From NCBI GenBank assembly GCA_009780025.1, contig WRAV01000004.1:1-64000 (forward strand): a stretch of DNA of 64,000 nt, written 5' to 3'. The position numbers were made by a program, and so were the translations under genes. Shown here one piece after another: positions 7,862 to 15,735 of this stretch (positions within the stretch are counted from its first letter, which is position 1; each line of letters starts with the position of its first letter). Below the pieces are notes generated by a model. The model was not told where the DNA came from. It made no database searches and was given only the letters and a program-made list of their open reading frames with translations. The stretch comes from Oscillospiraceae bacterium. GTDB lineage: Bacteria > Bacillota > Clostridia > Oscillospirales > Ruminococcaceae.

Positions 7862-9007
7862 TCACTTTTCTACGTATCGCTTGGCCCCGCGCATAGAGAG
7901 AGCCGTGGCCACCTCGTAGTTGATACTGCCTTGCAGCCCGGCCACGTCCTCTGCCAGTATGCGCTCGCCCCCACTGCGACCGATTATTATGACCTCATCC
8001 CCTATTTCTACGCCGGCCCCGGTCGCGTCCACCATGAACTGATCCATGCAGACATTCCCGATTATATTACAGTAGTGACCGTTTATAAGCACCCGGCCCT
8101 TGTTGCTCAGCTGTCGGGAAAGGCCGTCGGCATAACCCACAAGCACAGTAGCAACGGTGATGTCCTTCTCGGCGAAGTATTTACGGGAATAGCCCACGCT
8201 CTCTCCCGCTTTTACAGTTTTGACGTGAGCCACCCGACTCTTAAAGGTTAGAGCCTGCCTAAACCCCAGTGCCTCTATCTTGGCTGCGCCCTGGGGCGTA
8301 GAGCAAGGCGACATGCCGTAGACAAGTATCCCGCAGCGAACCATGTCCAGGTTGCACTCTGGATGGTTTAACACCCCGCCTGAATTCGAGATATGCTTGA
8401 GCGGAAACTTGATCCCTGCGCCCTCTAAATCGCTTATCATGCTGTTAATAAACTTGTAACGCTGCTCGGCAACGAAAGAAGGGTCACTATCCGAGGTGGC
8501 AAGGTGCGAGTACACCCCGCCAATGTGTATGCCGGGCAGCCCCGCAATAGCGAGAACTTCATCGATAACGGTGTCCATGTTATCAGACCGGTAGCCCAGC
8601 CGATTTAGCCCAGTGTCAAGCTTGATATGTATGTCAGCAGTTTTTCCAAGCGCCACCGCCACCCGAGAAAGCTTTTCGCAAGCGGCCAGCAAAAAAACCG
8701 TGGAGGTCAAATCCTCCAGTATAATGCTCTCAAACTCTTCTTCAAACACCGGACAAAAGACAAGAATAGGTGCGACTAGACCCGCCCGGCGCAAGGTAAG
8801 CCCCTCCTTGACAGTGGCCACGCCCAGCCAGTCGGCTCCGGCTTCTACCGCTGCCTTGGCTGCCTCACACATACCCAGACCGTAACCATCAGCCTTTACT
8901 ACAGCCATCAGCATGGTGCCTTGGCGCACCATCTTTTTAAGTAGTTTTACGTTATCCTTAATATCATTAAGGTTTACTACAATCTCAGCTCTTGCAAAAT
9001 TTTTCAT
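7862..9007 (-). CDS. alr: Alanine racemase
   Basis: PLP-dependent interconversion of L- and D-alanine for peptidoglycan. The 381 residues match the usual length. The PLP lysine motif AVVKADGYG lies near residue 38, HIKLDTGLNRLG forms part of the barrel, and the C-terminal domain has the GYADGLSR and NVCMDQFMVD motifs that contribute the second catalytic tyrosine region. The ATG at 9007 follows GGTGG. It is the last gene of the leftward run after the topoisomerase genes. Confidence 0.95.
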   Translation of the reverse strand: MKNFARAEIVVNLNDIKDNVKLLKKMVRQGTMLMAVVKADGYGLGMCEAAKAAVEAGADWLGVATVKEGLTLRRAGLVAPILVFCPVFEEEFESIILEDLTSTVFLLAACEKLSRVAVALGKTADIHIKLDTGLNRLGYRSDNMDTVIDEVLAIAGLPGIHIGGVYSHLATSDSDPSFVAEQRYKFINSMISDLEGAGIKFPLKHISNSGGVLNHPECNLDMVRCGILVYGMSPCSTPQGAAKIEALGFRQALTFKSRVAHVKTVKAGESVGYSRKYFAEKDITVATVLVGYADGLSRQLSNKGRVLINGHYCNIIGNVCMDQFMVDATGAGVEIGDEVIIIGRSGGERILAEDVAGLQGSINYEVATALSMRGAKRYVEK

Positions 9008-9101
9008 ATATTACCACCGCAGTGTTTGGTTGAGAGCTTTAGCTCATAGCGTAGCCCACTTGCATTGCAGACAGTCGTTGCTGAGGCGGAAACTACCTTA
9101 A

Positions 9102-11315
9102 TTACAATATGAGCTGTTCGCCCAGGTCATTCGCCTTTAGGAAGCTGCCGGTACTGGGCAACGTCTTAGTGCGAAAGCGATGAGAGTTTTCGAGCATCTC
9201 TTCCTTATAGGGCTGCACCGACTTTACCACGTTTTTGCGCAGGCTGAGCAACTGTACCCCCTGAGTGTTCTTGGTAGTTTTGGTCGAAATAGCACCACAG
9301 TGAACAATCAGCACACGTTCGTTGTTTGTGCGCATCAGGAATTCGCCGTCCTGCAGGGTTTGGAAAATCGCAACCGCCGGAGATTTGTCGCTGTAGGCTG
9401 CCAGCAGCTTTTTGCGTTTAGTCTTGGTTGCATAGCTACTCAGCTCTACTTTGGCGGCCTTACCGTTCTCAAAAAAGAAGAGCATATGCCCAGCAAAGTC
9501 TTTGGTGACCGCCATGAACAAGGCGCTCTCACCCTCATCCGTACCTAGTTTGGCTGGAATATAGTCACCCATGGCACTGGCCTTGCCGTCAGTAAAGTCA
9601 CTGGCGCTGGCCTTGTATACCTGCTGCTTGTCGGTGAAAAAGAGCAGCTGTGCGTTGTTGGTTGCAACCACTTCCTGGGCGACGACGTCGCCTTCCTTAA
9701 CCTTTTGCTCTCCGCTCATACGCAGAGACTGAGGAGTAATCTTTTTGAAGTAACCCTCCCGAGTGAAAAAGAGATGCACGGGGTAGTCGGGTGCCTCATC
9801 AATTATCTCATCTGCATCCTCATTGGACGGGTAGTAGAGCAGAGTTTTGCGTGGTTGGCCATATTTTTTGACCACCTCTTCCAGCTCGCTAATTATGATT
9901 GCTTTTATTTTTTTAGGGTCGCTGAGCGTCTTCTCAAGCCCAGCAATCTGCGACTTAAGTTGGTCAAGTTCTTCAAGCCGCCGCAAAATATGCTCGCGGT
10001 TTAGGTTGCGCAATCTCAGCTCGGCCACGTACTCAGCTTGGATTTTGTCAATGCCGAAGCCAATCATCAAATTGGGAACAACTTCGCTCTCCTGGGCAGT
10101 CTCCCTGACAATTTTGATGGCTTTGTCGATGTCCAGCAATATCTTGGAAAGCCCTAATAGCAGGTGGAGCTTCTGCTTTTTCTTATCCAGCTCATATGCC
10201 ACACGGCGTCGGACGCATTCCTGCCGGAAGGCCGTCCACTCCTCAAGCAGCTCGCCCACACCCATAACTCGGGGAGCTCCTCCAACCAACACGTTGAAGT
10301 TGCAAGAAAAACTGTCCTCCAGGGGTGTAAGCTTAAGTAGACGCTGCATCAGACGGTCGGGGTCGACACCGCGTCGCAAGTCAATCGTCAGCTTAAGACC
10401 GGAAAGGTCTGTCTCGTCGCGCATGTCCGAAATTTCCCGCAGCTTCCCCGCCTTCATAAGGTCTACGACTTTGTCCATAATCGCCTCTACCGTGGTAGTG
10501 GGGGGAATCTCAGTTATGTCTATGCAGTCGTTTGCTTTGTCATACGAATATCGGCAGCGCACTTTGACGCTTCCTCTCCCAGTCTCGAGAATCCGCCGTA
10601 TCTCTTCCTCTCGGTAGACAAGGTAACCGCCCCCTGAAAAATCCGGCGCCTTGAGGGTGTCCAGAATGTCGTGCTCTGGGTCTTTGAGCAGCGCGGCTGC
10701 GGTTTCACAGACTTCGCCTAAATTGAACGAGCATATGGAGGACGCCATGCCAACCGCAATGCCCATGTTCGCGTTAACCAAAACCGATGGGTACCGCACC
10801 GGGAAGAGAGTTGGCTCCTGCATCGTGCTGTCATAGTTGTCCACAAAGTCTACGGTGTCGCTATCTATCTCTTCAAAGAGTTCTCTGGCGATTGGGGCCA
10901 GCTTCGCCTCGGTATAGCGGGCGGCGGCATATGCCATATCACGCGAATAAGTCTTGCCAAAGTTGCCCTTGGAGTCCACATAAGGGTGCAGCAAGGCTTC
11001 ATTTCCCCGGGTCAAGCGTACCATCGTTTCATAAATAGCCGCGTCACCGTGAGGGTTTAGCCGCATAGTCTGCCCCACAATATTGGCGGATTTAGTCCGC
11101 GCACCACCAAGCAGCCCCATCTTATACATGGTATAGAGCAGCTTGCGGTGGGAGGGCTTAAATCCGTCTATCTCGGGTATCGCCCGGGAGACGATGACGC
11201 TCATGGCGTAGGGCATGTAGTTTTTCTCAAGGGTTTCGGTTATCGGCTGGTCAAGTACAAGGCCTGCATTTTCGATAACTGCTCCCTGTTCGGGTTCTTG
11301 TTTTTTGCGTGGCAA
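9102..11315 (-). CDS. parC: Type IIA topoisomerase A subunit (ParC/GyrA-like)
   Basis: DNA-cleaving subunit, 737 residues. The catalytic tyrosine is Tyr134 in AAARYTEAKL; residues to about 460 form the breakage-reunion domain, then a coiled-coil and a beta-propeller-like tail. No GyrA-box (QRRGGKG) is visible, which favours a topoisomerase IV-type enzyme over gyrase. The motif equivalent to E. coli GyrA residues 81-87 reads GDAAIYE, so the quinolone-contact serine is alanine. Translation starts at TTG 11315 with AAAGGGGTGA upstream. Its partner lies upstream beyond a small lipoprotein gene. Confidence 0.88.
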   Translation of the reverse strand: MPRKKQEPEQGAVIENAGLVLDQPITETLEKNYMPYAMSVIVSRAIPEIDGFKPSHRKLLYTMYKMGLLGGARTKSANIVGQTMRLNPHGDAAIYETMVRLTRGNEALLHPYVDSKGNFGKTYSRDMAYAAARYTEAKLAPIARELFEEIDSDTVDFVDNYDSTMQEPTLFPVRYPSVLVNANMGIAVGMASSICSFNLGEVCETAAALLKDPEHDILDTLKAPDFSGGGYLVYREEEIRRILETGRGSVKVRCRYSYDKANDCIDITEIPPTTTVEAIMDKVVDLMKAGKLREISDMRDETDLSGLKLTIDLRRGVDPDRLMQRLLKLTPLEDSFSCNFNVLVGGAPRVMGVGELLEEWTAFRQECVRRRVAYELDKKKQKLHLLLGLSKILLDIDKAIKIVRETAQESEVVPNLMIGFGIDKIQAEYVAELRLRNLNREHILRRLEELDQLKSQIAGLEKTLSDPKKIKAIIISELEEVVKKYGQPRKTLLYYPSNEDADEIIDEAPDYPVHLFFTREGYFKKITPQSLRMSGEQKVKEGDVVAQEVVATNNAQLLFFTDKQQVYKASASDFTDGKASAMGDYIPAKLGTDEGESALFMAVTKDFAGHMLFFFENGKAAKVELSSYATKTKRKKLLAAYSDKSPAVAIFQTLQDGEFLMRTNNERVLIVHCGAISTKTTKNTQGVQLLSLRKNVVKSVQPYKEEMLENSHRFRTKTLPSTGSFLKANDLGEQLIL

Positions 11316-11368
11316 TGTGTGTGGTCACCCCTTTGGCTGTAGATAATGCTTGTTTTCTTCAGCAACAT

Positions 11369-11893
11369 TCAGCTGTTTCTTTCCATCAATAGTGTTGAAC
11401 CATCCCAATTTTCGAAGTTTAGCTCATCTGTAGCAGGTGAGTACACCACTTTGTCCCACCATATATCACCATAACGCACACCATAACCGGGAGGTATACC
11501 TGGCGAGCCGTATGCGCCTGGGCCTTCTGCTTGGGTAACGATAAATACTAATGAAAAATTTCCACCAGATTCTGTAATGCTTATATTGCCATACAGGCCC
11601 ACATCGCCTGACGAGTGCCTCCATGTTCCATCATTGTAAATGAATATAGGGTTACCTGCACCATCAGGCCAATCCCAAGTTCCGGCTAAGCTCTGGATAA
11701 TCTCATAATAATCAACTGTTACTTCACTGCGAACTTGCTCTTGCCCGTTTGTTTGTTGGTATGGTTGTTGCACGTCCTCCGTGACCGGATCGTCTTGCTG
11801 TATATAATCGCCTGCATCTTGAATTGCCGGTGTTTGTTCCCCATTCCCACTACAAGCAGCCAGAGCAAGCAGTATGAATTTTGCGTTTTGCAA
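11369..11893 (-). CDS. Putative lipoprotein between the topoisomerase genes
   Basis: Protein of 174 residues that I do not recognise. It has a very short signal sequence with a lipobox (LALAAC) giving lipidation at Cys14, then a Gln/Asp-rich linker to about residue 50, then a compact region rich in Trp, Gly and Asp (YNDGTWRHSSGDVGLYGN), suggestive of a small secreted beta domain. It starts at TTG 11893, after GGGGTGGAG, 12 bases from the parE stop. Its position between parE and parC is odd and may reflect a later insertion. Confidence 0.7.
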   Translation of the reverse strand: MQNAKFILLALAACSGNGEQTPAIQDAGDYIQQDDPVTEDVQQPYQQTNGQEQVRSEVTVDYYEIIQSLAGTWDWPDGAGNPIFIYNDGTWRHSSGDVGLYGNISITESGGNFSLVFIVTQAEGPGAYGSPGIPPGYGVRYGDIWWDKVVYSPATDELNFENWDGSTLLMERNS

Positions 11894-11905
11894 TTACTCC
11901 ACCCC

Positions 11906-13888
11906 CTAACTAACATCCGCCACATCCAAATAATCCGGCCCCACAGTCGCAATAAACTCTTTGCGCGCCGCCAGGTTGTCGCCCAGCAGCACATCAAACA
12001 TCTCTGCCGTCGCTGCCGCGTCAGTCGGCGTCACTTTAATAAGCCGGCGAGTCTCGGGATTCATGGTGGTTAACCACATCATGTCCGGCTCATTTTCACC
12101 AAGGCCCTTCGAACGCTGGATAGTGAATTTCTGCCCCTCCAGCTGCGCCAGACACCGCGCCTTTTCAGCTTCGGAGTATGCGAAGTAAGTCTTGGTCCCA
12201 GCAGTTATCTCATAGAGCGGGCTCTCTGCAATATAAACACACCCCTGCTCAATCAGCGTGGGGGTCAGCCTGTAAAGCATGGTCAGTATCAGCGTACGAA
12301 TCTGGAAACCGTCCACGTCGGCGTCGGTGCAGATAACGACTTTGTTCCAACGCAGGTTGCTAAAATCGAAAGTCGCAAGGTCTTTGCTGGCCTTGTTGCG
12401 CACTTCCACCCCGCAACCAAGCACCTTGATTATATCGGTGATAATTTCGTTTTTAAAGATTTTATCATATTCAGCTTTGAGGCAGTTGAGGATTTTCCCA
12501 CGCACCGGAATAATTGCCTGGAACTCGCTATCTCGCCCTAGCTTGCAAGCTCCCAAAGCTGAGTCACCCTCGACGATATATATCTCTCGCTTGGCAAGAT
12601 CTTTGCTGCGGCAATCCACAAACTTTTGCACTCGACTAGTGACGTCAACGGCACCAGTCAGCTTTTTACGCAGGTTGAGCCGGGTCTTCTCCGCGTTTTC
12701 GCGGCTGCGCTTGTTTATAAGCACCTGCTCGGCAATCTTGCCCGCCTGCTCCGGATTTTCGAGGAAGTATACCTCTAGAGAGTATCGAAGAAACTCATTC
12801 ATCGCCTCGTAGATAAATTTGTTCGAGATCGCCTTCTTGGTCTGGTTGGCGTATGAGGTCACCGTCGAGAATGATGACGAGAATAGAACCAGACAGTCTT
12901 CCACGTCCTGAAATGTAATTTTGTTCTCGTTTTTGAAGTACTTGCCGGTCTGCTTGAGCAGGGTGTCAATCTGGCCGGTAAAAGCAACCTTGACCGCCCT
13001 GTCCGGCGAGCCGCCGTGCTCGAGGAAACTGGAGTTGTGGCTATACTCAAGCAGCTGCTTCTGGTTGCTAAAGCAAAAAGCTACGCTCAGTTTAACTTTG
13101 TAATCAGGCTTGTCCTCCCGGTCACGGCCCACCCGCTCGGCCTGCCAAAACTGTATCGGCGTCAGGGTGTCCTCCCCCGCAAGCTCCTTCACATAGTCGA
13201 CAATACCATGCTCGTATACACAGTCACCCTCAATAAAGCTACCATCAGGCTGCTCGACCCGCAGTAAGAAAGTCACCCCCGCGTTTACAACAGCCTGACG
13301 GCGCAGCGTCTCAAGGTAGTATTCGTCGGGGATTTTTATGTCGGTGAACACTTGTATGTCCGGCTTCCATTTGATAGTGGTGCCGGTTTTCTTTGTAGTT
13401 ACCGGCTGCTTTTGCATCTCGCCCACAATCTCGCCATGCTCAAAGTGGAGGTTGTAGCGCTGGCCTTCGCGGAGGATTTCAACGTCCATGTACTCGGATG
13501 CGTACTGGGTTGCGCAAAGCCCCAGACCGTTCAGCCCAAGTGAGTAGCCGTAGTCTTCGGCCTCGAATTTACCACCTGCGTACAACTCACAGAAGATAAG
13601 CTCCCAGTTGTACTTTTCTTCGTTTTGGTTCCAGTCCACAGGTATCCCCCGGCCAAAGTCCTGAATCTGCACAGAGTGGTCAAGGAATTTGGTGACAATG
13701 ATCTTGTCCCCATAGCCCAGCCGCGCTTCGTCCACTGAATTTGAGAGTATCTCAAACACCGAGTGCTGGCAGCCCTCCAGCCCATCCGAGCCGAAAATGA
13801 CCCCCGGGCGCTTGCGAACCCGGTCTGCCCCCTTTAGCGCGGAGATTGATTCGTTTGTGTACTGAGTGTCTTTGCGTTTTGCGCTCAT
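11906..13888 (-). CDS. parE: Type IIA topoisomerase B subunit (ParE/GyrB-like)
   Basis: ATPase subunit, 660 residues. The GHKL ATP-binding motifs are present: EILSNSVDEARLG with the catalytic Glu and Asn, QIQDFGRGIPVD, and the lid GLNGLGLCATQYAS. The TOPRIM domain begins IYIVEGDSALGACK, followed by VVICTDADVDGFQI with its acidic metal ligands. The sequence is shorter and more divergent than canonical clostridial GyrB, suggesting a second topoisomerase pair. It starts at ATG 13888, after GGAGGAAA, and is co-oriented with parC. Confidence 0.9.
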   Translation of the reverse strand: MSAKRKDTQYTNESISALKGADRVRKRPGVIFGSDGLEGCQHSVFEILSNSVDEARLGYGDKIIVTKFLDHSVQIQDFGRGIPVDWNQNEEKYNWELIFCELYAGGKFEAEDYGYSLGLNGLGLCATQYASEYMDVEILREGQRYNLHFEHGEIVGEMQKQPVTTKKTGTTIKWKPDIQVFTDIKIPDEYYLETLRRQAVVNAGVTFLLRVEQPDGSFIEGDCVYEHGIVDYVKELAGEDTLTPIQFWQAERVGRDREDKPDYKVKLSVAFCFSNQKQLLEYSHNSSFLEHGGSPDRAVKVAFTGQIDTLLKQTGKYFKNENKITFQDVEDCLVLFSSSFSTVTSYANQTKKAISNKFIYEAMNEFLRYSLEVYFLENPEQAGKIAEQVLINKRSRENAEKTRLNLRKKLTGAVDVTSRVQKFVDCRSKDLAKREIYIVEGDSALGACKLGRDSEFQAIIPVRGKILNCLKAEYDKIFKNEIITDIIKVLGCGVEVRNKASKDLATFDFSNLRWNKVVICTDADVDGFQIRTLILTMLYRLTPTLIEQGCVYIAESPLYEITAGTKTYFAYSEAEKARCLAQLEGQKFTIQRSKGLGENEPDMMWLTTMNPETRRLIKVTPTDAAATAEMFDVLLGDNLAARKEFIATVGPDYLDVADVS

Positions 13889-13945
13889 CTATTTCCTCCA
13901 TGATGGATTTTCAATCGACCCGCCTTATTTTGTAGATAACGCTTA

Positions 13946-14457
13946 TTATGCGTCTTGTTCCCGTTTTCCTTTGCGCGGTGCGATTATTCTAAGATTGGTA
14001 ATTATTGCCGCAAAAATGAGTCCTGCGAGAATGGCAGGTATCATAAAAGCGCCTATCATGGGCCTGGGAGGTCTATCTCTGACTATTCTGTTCGGATTAT
14101 CGGGGTCAAAACGAACCGCGATTTCAGCTTCCCGTCTTACGCTGTCAGGACTTGCTTCAATTCTATAATTACTTGTAAAAACCTCACCGTTTACTTCAAT
14201 CTCTACAGTAAGGAAATCACTACCGCGGCCACGAGCGGCTGGGTTTGCTCCTATTCCAGTACTTTGTTGCACACGAACAACAGTACCTGTAGTTCGTTCC
14301 CAGTTTACATAGCTATAATTGCGAATATGCGCTTCCCATACAGAATGAATCGTCGTGCCGACAATTGCACCGGCAGCCAAAACACAAATAAAAACTCGCT
14401 GCCACTTTGGTAAATCCCTAAAGTTGCGCCTGCCTTTTTTGGCTCTGTATTTGACAT
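13946..14457 (-). CDS. Small membrane protein, DUF3592-like, with a start-codon frame problem
   Basis: About 170 residues in frame: a basic N-terminus (KYRAKKGRRN), a membrane span (VFICVLAAGAIVG), an extracellular beta-rich domain, a second span (AFMIPAILAGLIFAAII) and a basic tail. This resembles DUF3592 proteins of unknown function. The only ATG with a good ribosome site (AGGAGAG, 14467-14461) is at 14457-14455 and is one frame off the coding frame; a single inserted base just after it would join the two. Without that, the next in-frame candidate start is TTG near 14481, with no clear site. The gene may therefore be frameshifted or contain a sequence error. Confidence 0.55.
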
Positions 14458-14471
14458 GCTCTCTCCTATTG

Positions 14472-15290
14472 CTAAACAATTCGCAGCGTTGTCGGCTTGC
14501 GGCCTCGGTAAAATGTAAAGTGTTCGTACCCCAGACCGGAGAGCAGCTCCATTGCCTGGGCAACGCCCACCCCCACGCTGTCTGCCTGATGGGCCGCCGA
14601 ACCGATTGTTACAAGCTCACCGCCCAACTCTTTGTAGCGCGCCAGCACCCAGGTGGGCAAAAGCGCATCCTCAAGCAGGCCGCCCAACCCGCAAGCGCCC
14701 ATCTCTAGGGCCTTGCCCTTTTCTACCAGCATCTTTAGCAGCTCGTCCACTTGCTCCCTGTATGGGTCTATGCTGAGGCGAGGGCCGTCTTTAAGTGCAG
14801 CGTGGCGGACCGGGTAATTCATATGGGCCAGGCTGTCAAAACCGCCCCATTTTACAAGCTCTACCTGATCTTCAAAGTATTCGATCATCAGAGTACGGCG
14901 CCGGTCTTCGGTAAGTGTGGCGTAATCAAATTCAGAGAAGTGCTCACCTTGCCTGGAATAATGGCAAGCGCCCAATACGAAGTCGTAGGGGTATAGGCCC
15001 AACGCCTGCTCTGCCACGTCATACAGACCGGGGAAGACTCCGAGCTCCACCCCAAAGCTGAGTGTCATCCGGTGCCGGAAAGCAGCGCTTACTTTGGCTG
15101 TATCCACCGCGCTCTGGTAAACACGGGTTTTATACTCGGCTTCGGCAAAGCCAAGGCACTCGACGTGGTCGGTTACCGCCATTCCCATCAAACCTACTTC
15201 CTCGGCCTGCTGGGCCAAATACATCAGCGAGTGCTCCCCGCCCTGGGAGTTGTTTGAGTGCATATGGCTGTCAAATAGGTTATGGTACAC
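14472..15290 (-). CDS. PHP-domain phosphatase, histidinol-phosphatase (HisJ) family
   Basis: 272-residue metal-dependent phosphoesterase of the PHP superfamily. The N-terminal metal ligands are clear in FDSHMHSNNS, with TDHVE around residue 40 and the central GVELGVF and GACHYS motifs. HisJ-type enzymes remove phosphate from histidinol phosphate, but many relatives have other small substrates, and no other histidine genes are present. The start is GTG 15290 with a GGGGGAAAG site. It is the first gene of the leftward run to alr. Confidence 0.8.
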   Translation of the reverse strand: MYHNLFDSHMHSNNSQGGEHSLMYLAQQAEEVGLMGMAVTDHVECLGFAEAEYKTRVYQSAVDTAKVSAAFRHRMTLSFGVELGVFPGLYDVAEQALGLYPYDFVLGACHYSRQGEHFSEFDYATLTEDRRRTLMIEYFEDQVELVKWGGFDSLAHMNYPVRHAALKDGPRLSIDPYREQVDELLKMLVEKGKALEMGACGLGGLLEDALLPTWVLARYKELGGELVTIGSAAHQADSVGVGVAQAMELLSGLGYEHFTFYRGRKPTTLRIV

Positions 15291-15322
15291 TCTCTTTCCC
15301 CCTTAGGCTGATATAGCCATTA

Positions 15323-15484
15323 AACTTGAAAGGCGTCCCTTGCTTTTTAAGTTTACACACTCACAGAGTGTGTGGCGGCAACGCCGTAAATGGCGTATAC
15401 ACGGGTAGCCAGTGTGGAACACTGACTGCGGCTGCCCTTGCCGCAGCTTCAAAAGTGTACTTCTTTTGAAGTGAAGCAAGTATA
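15323..15484. repeat. Structured dispersed element, copy 2
   Basis: Second copy. Hairpins: 15323-15331 with 15345-15353 (one G-U pair), 15355-15362 with 15366-15373, 15374-15377 with 15382-15385 closed by a GCAA loop, 15410-15415 with 15419-15424, 15426-15432 with 15440-15446, and 15447-15455 with 15463-15471 (9 perfect pairs). The core GCGTATACACGGGT corresponds to the core in copies 1 and 3. It occupies most of the divergent gap between the PHP gene and nadE, upstream of the nadE promoter. Confidence 0.8.
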
Positions 15485-15502
15485 TTCTTGCAGCTTTTAT
15501 GC

Positions 15503-15532
15503 TTGCTATCTTTTGTGGTATACTGGTATAAT
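15503..15532 (+). promoter_or_regulatory. Candidate promoter of nadE
   Basis: TTGCTA (15503-15508), an 18-base spacer and TATAAT (15527-15532), the latter in an extended -10 context (TGGTATAAT). The leader to the nadE ATG would be about 200 bases; within it, 15545-15560 holds AGCGAA and TTCGCT arms. The rest of 15533-15735 shows no gene. Confidence 0.55.
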
Positions 15533-15735
15533 GGTGCAGTTGACAGCGAATGAATTCGCTTTGCGGATAATACTGCCACTAATTTAGGCCACCATTAATA
15601 ATAACCCCTATACCTGGGCAAGTCAACCGAATATCTGCCCGCGCAACTATAAATTCGTAAAAATCGTCGTATCTTCCAATCTCTCCGTCGCGCGCACAAG
15701 GATTTTTACTCCCCACACTTTGGAGGTTTTTGAGA

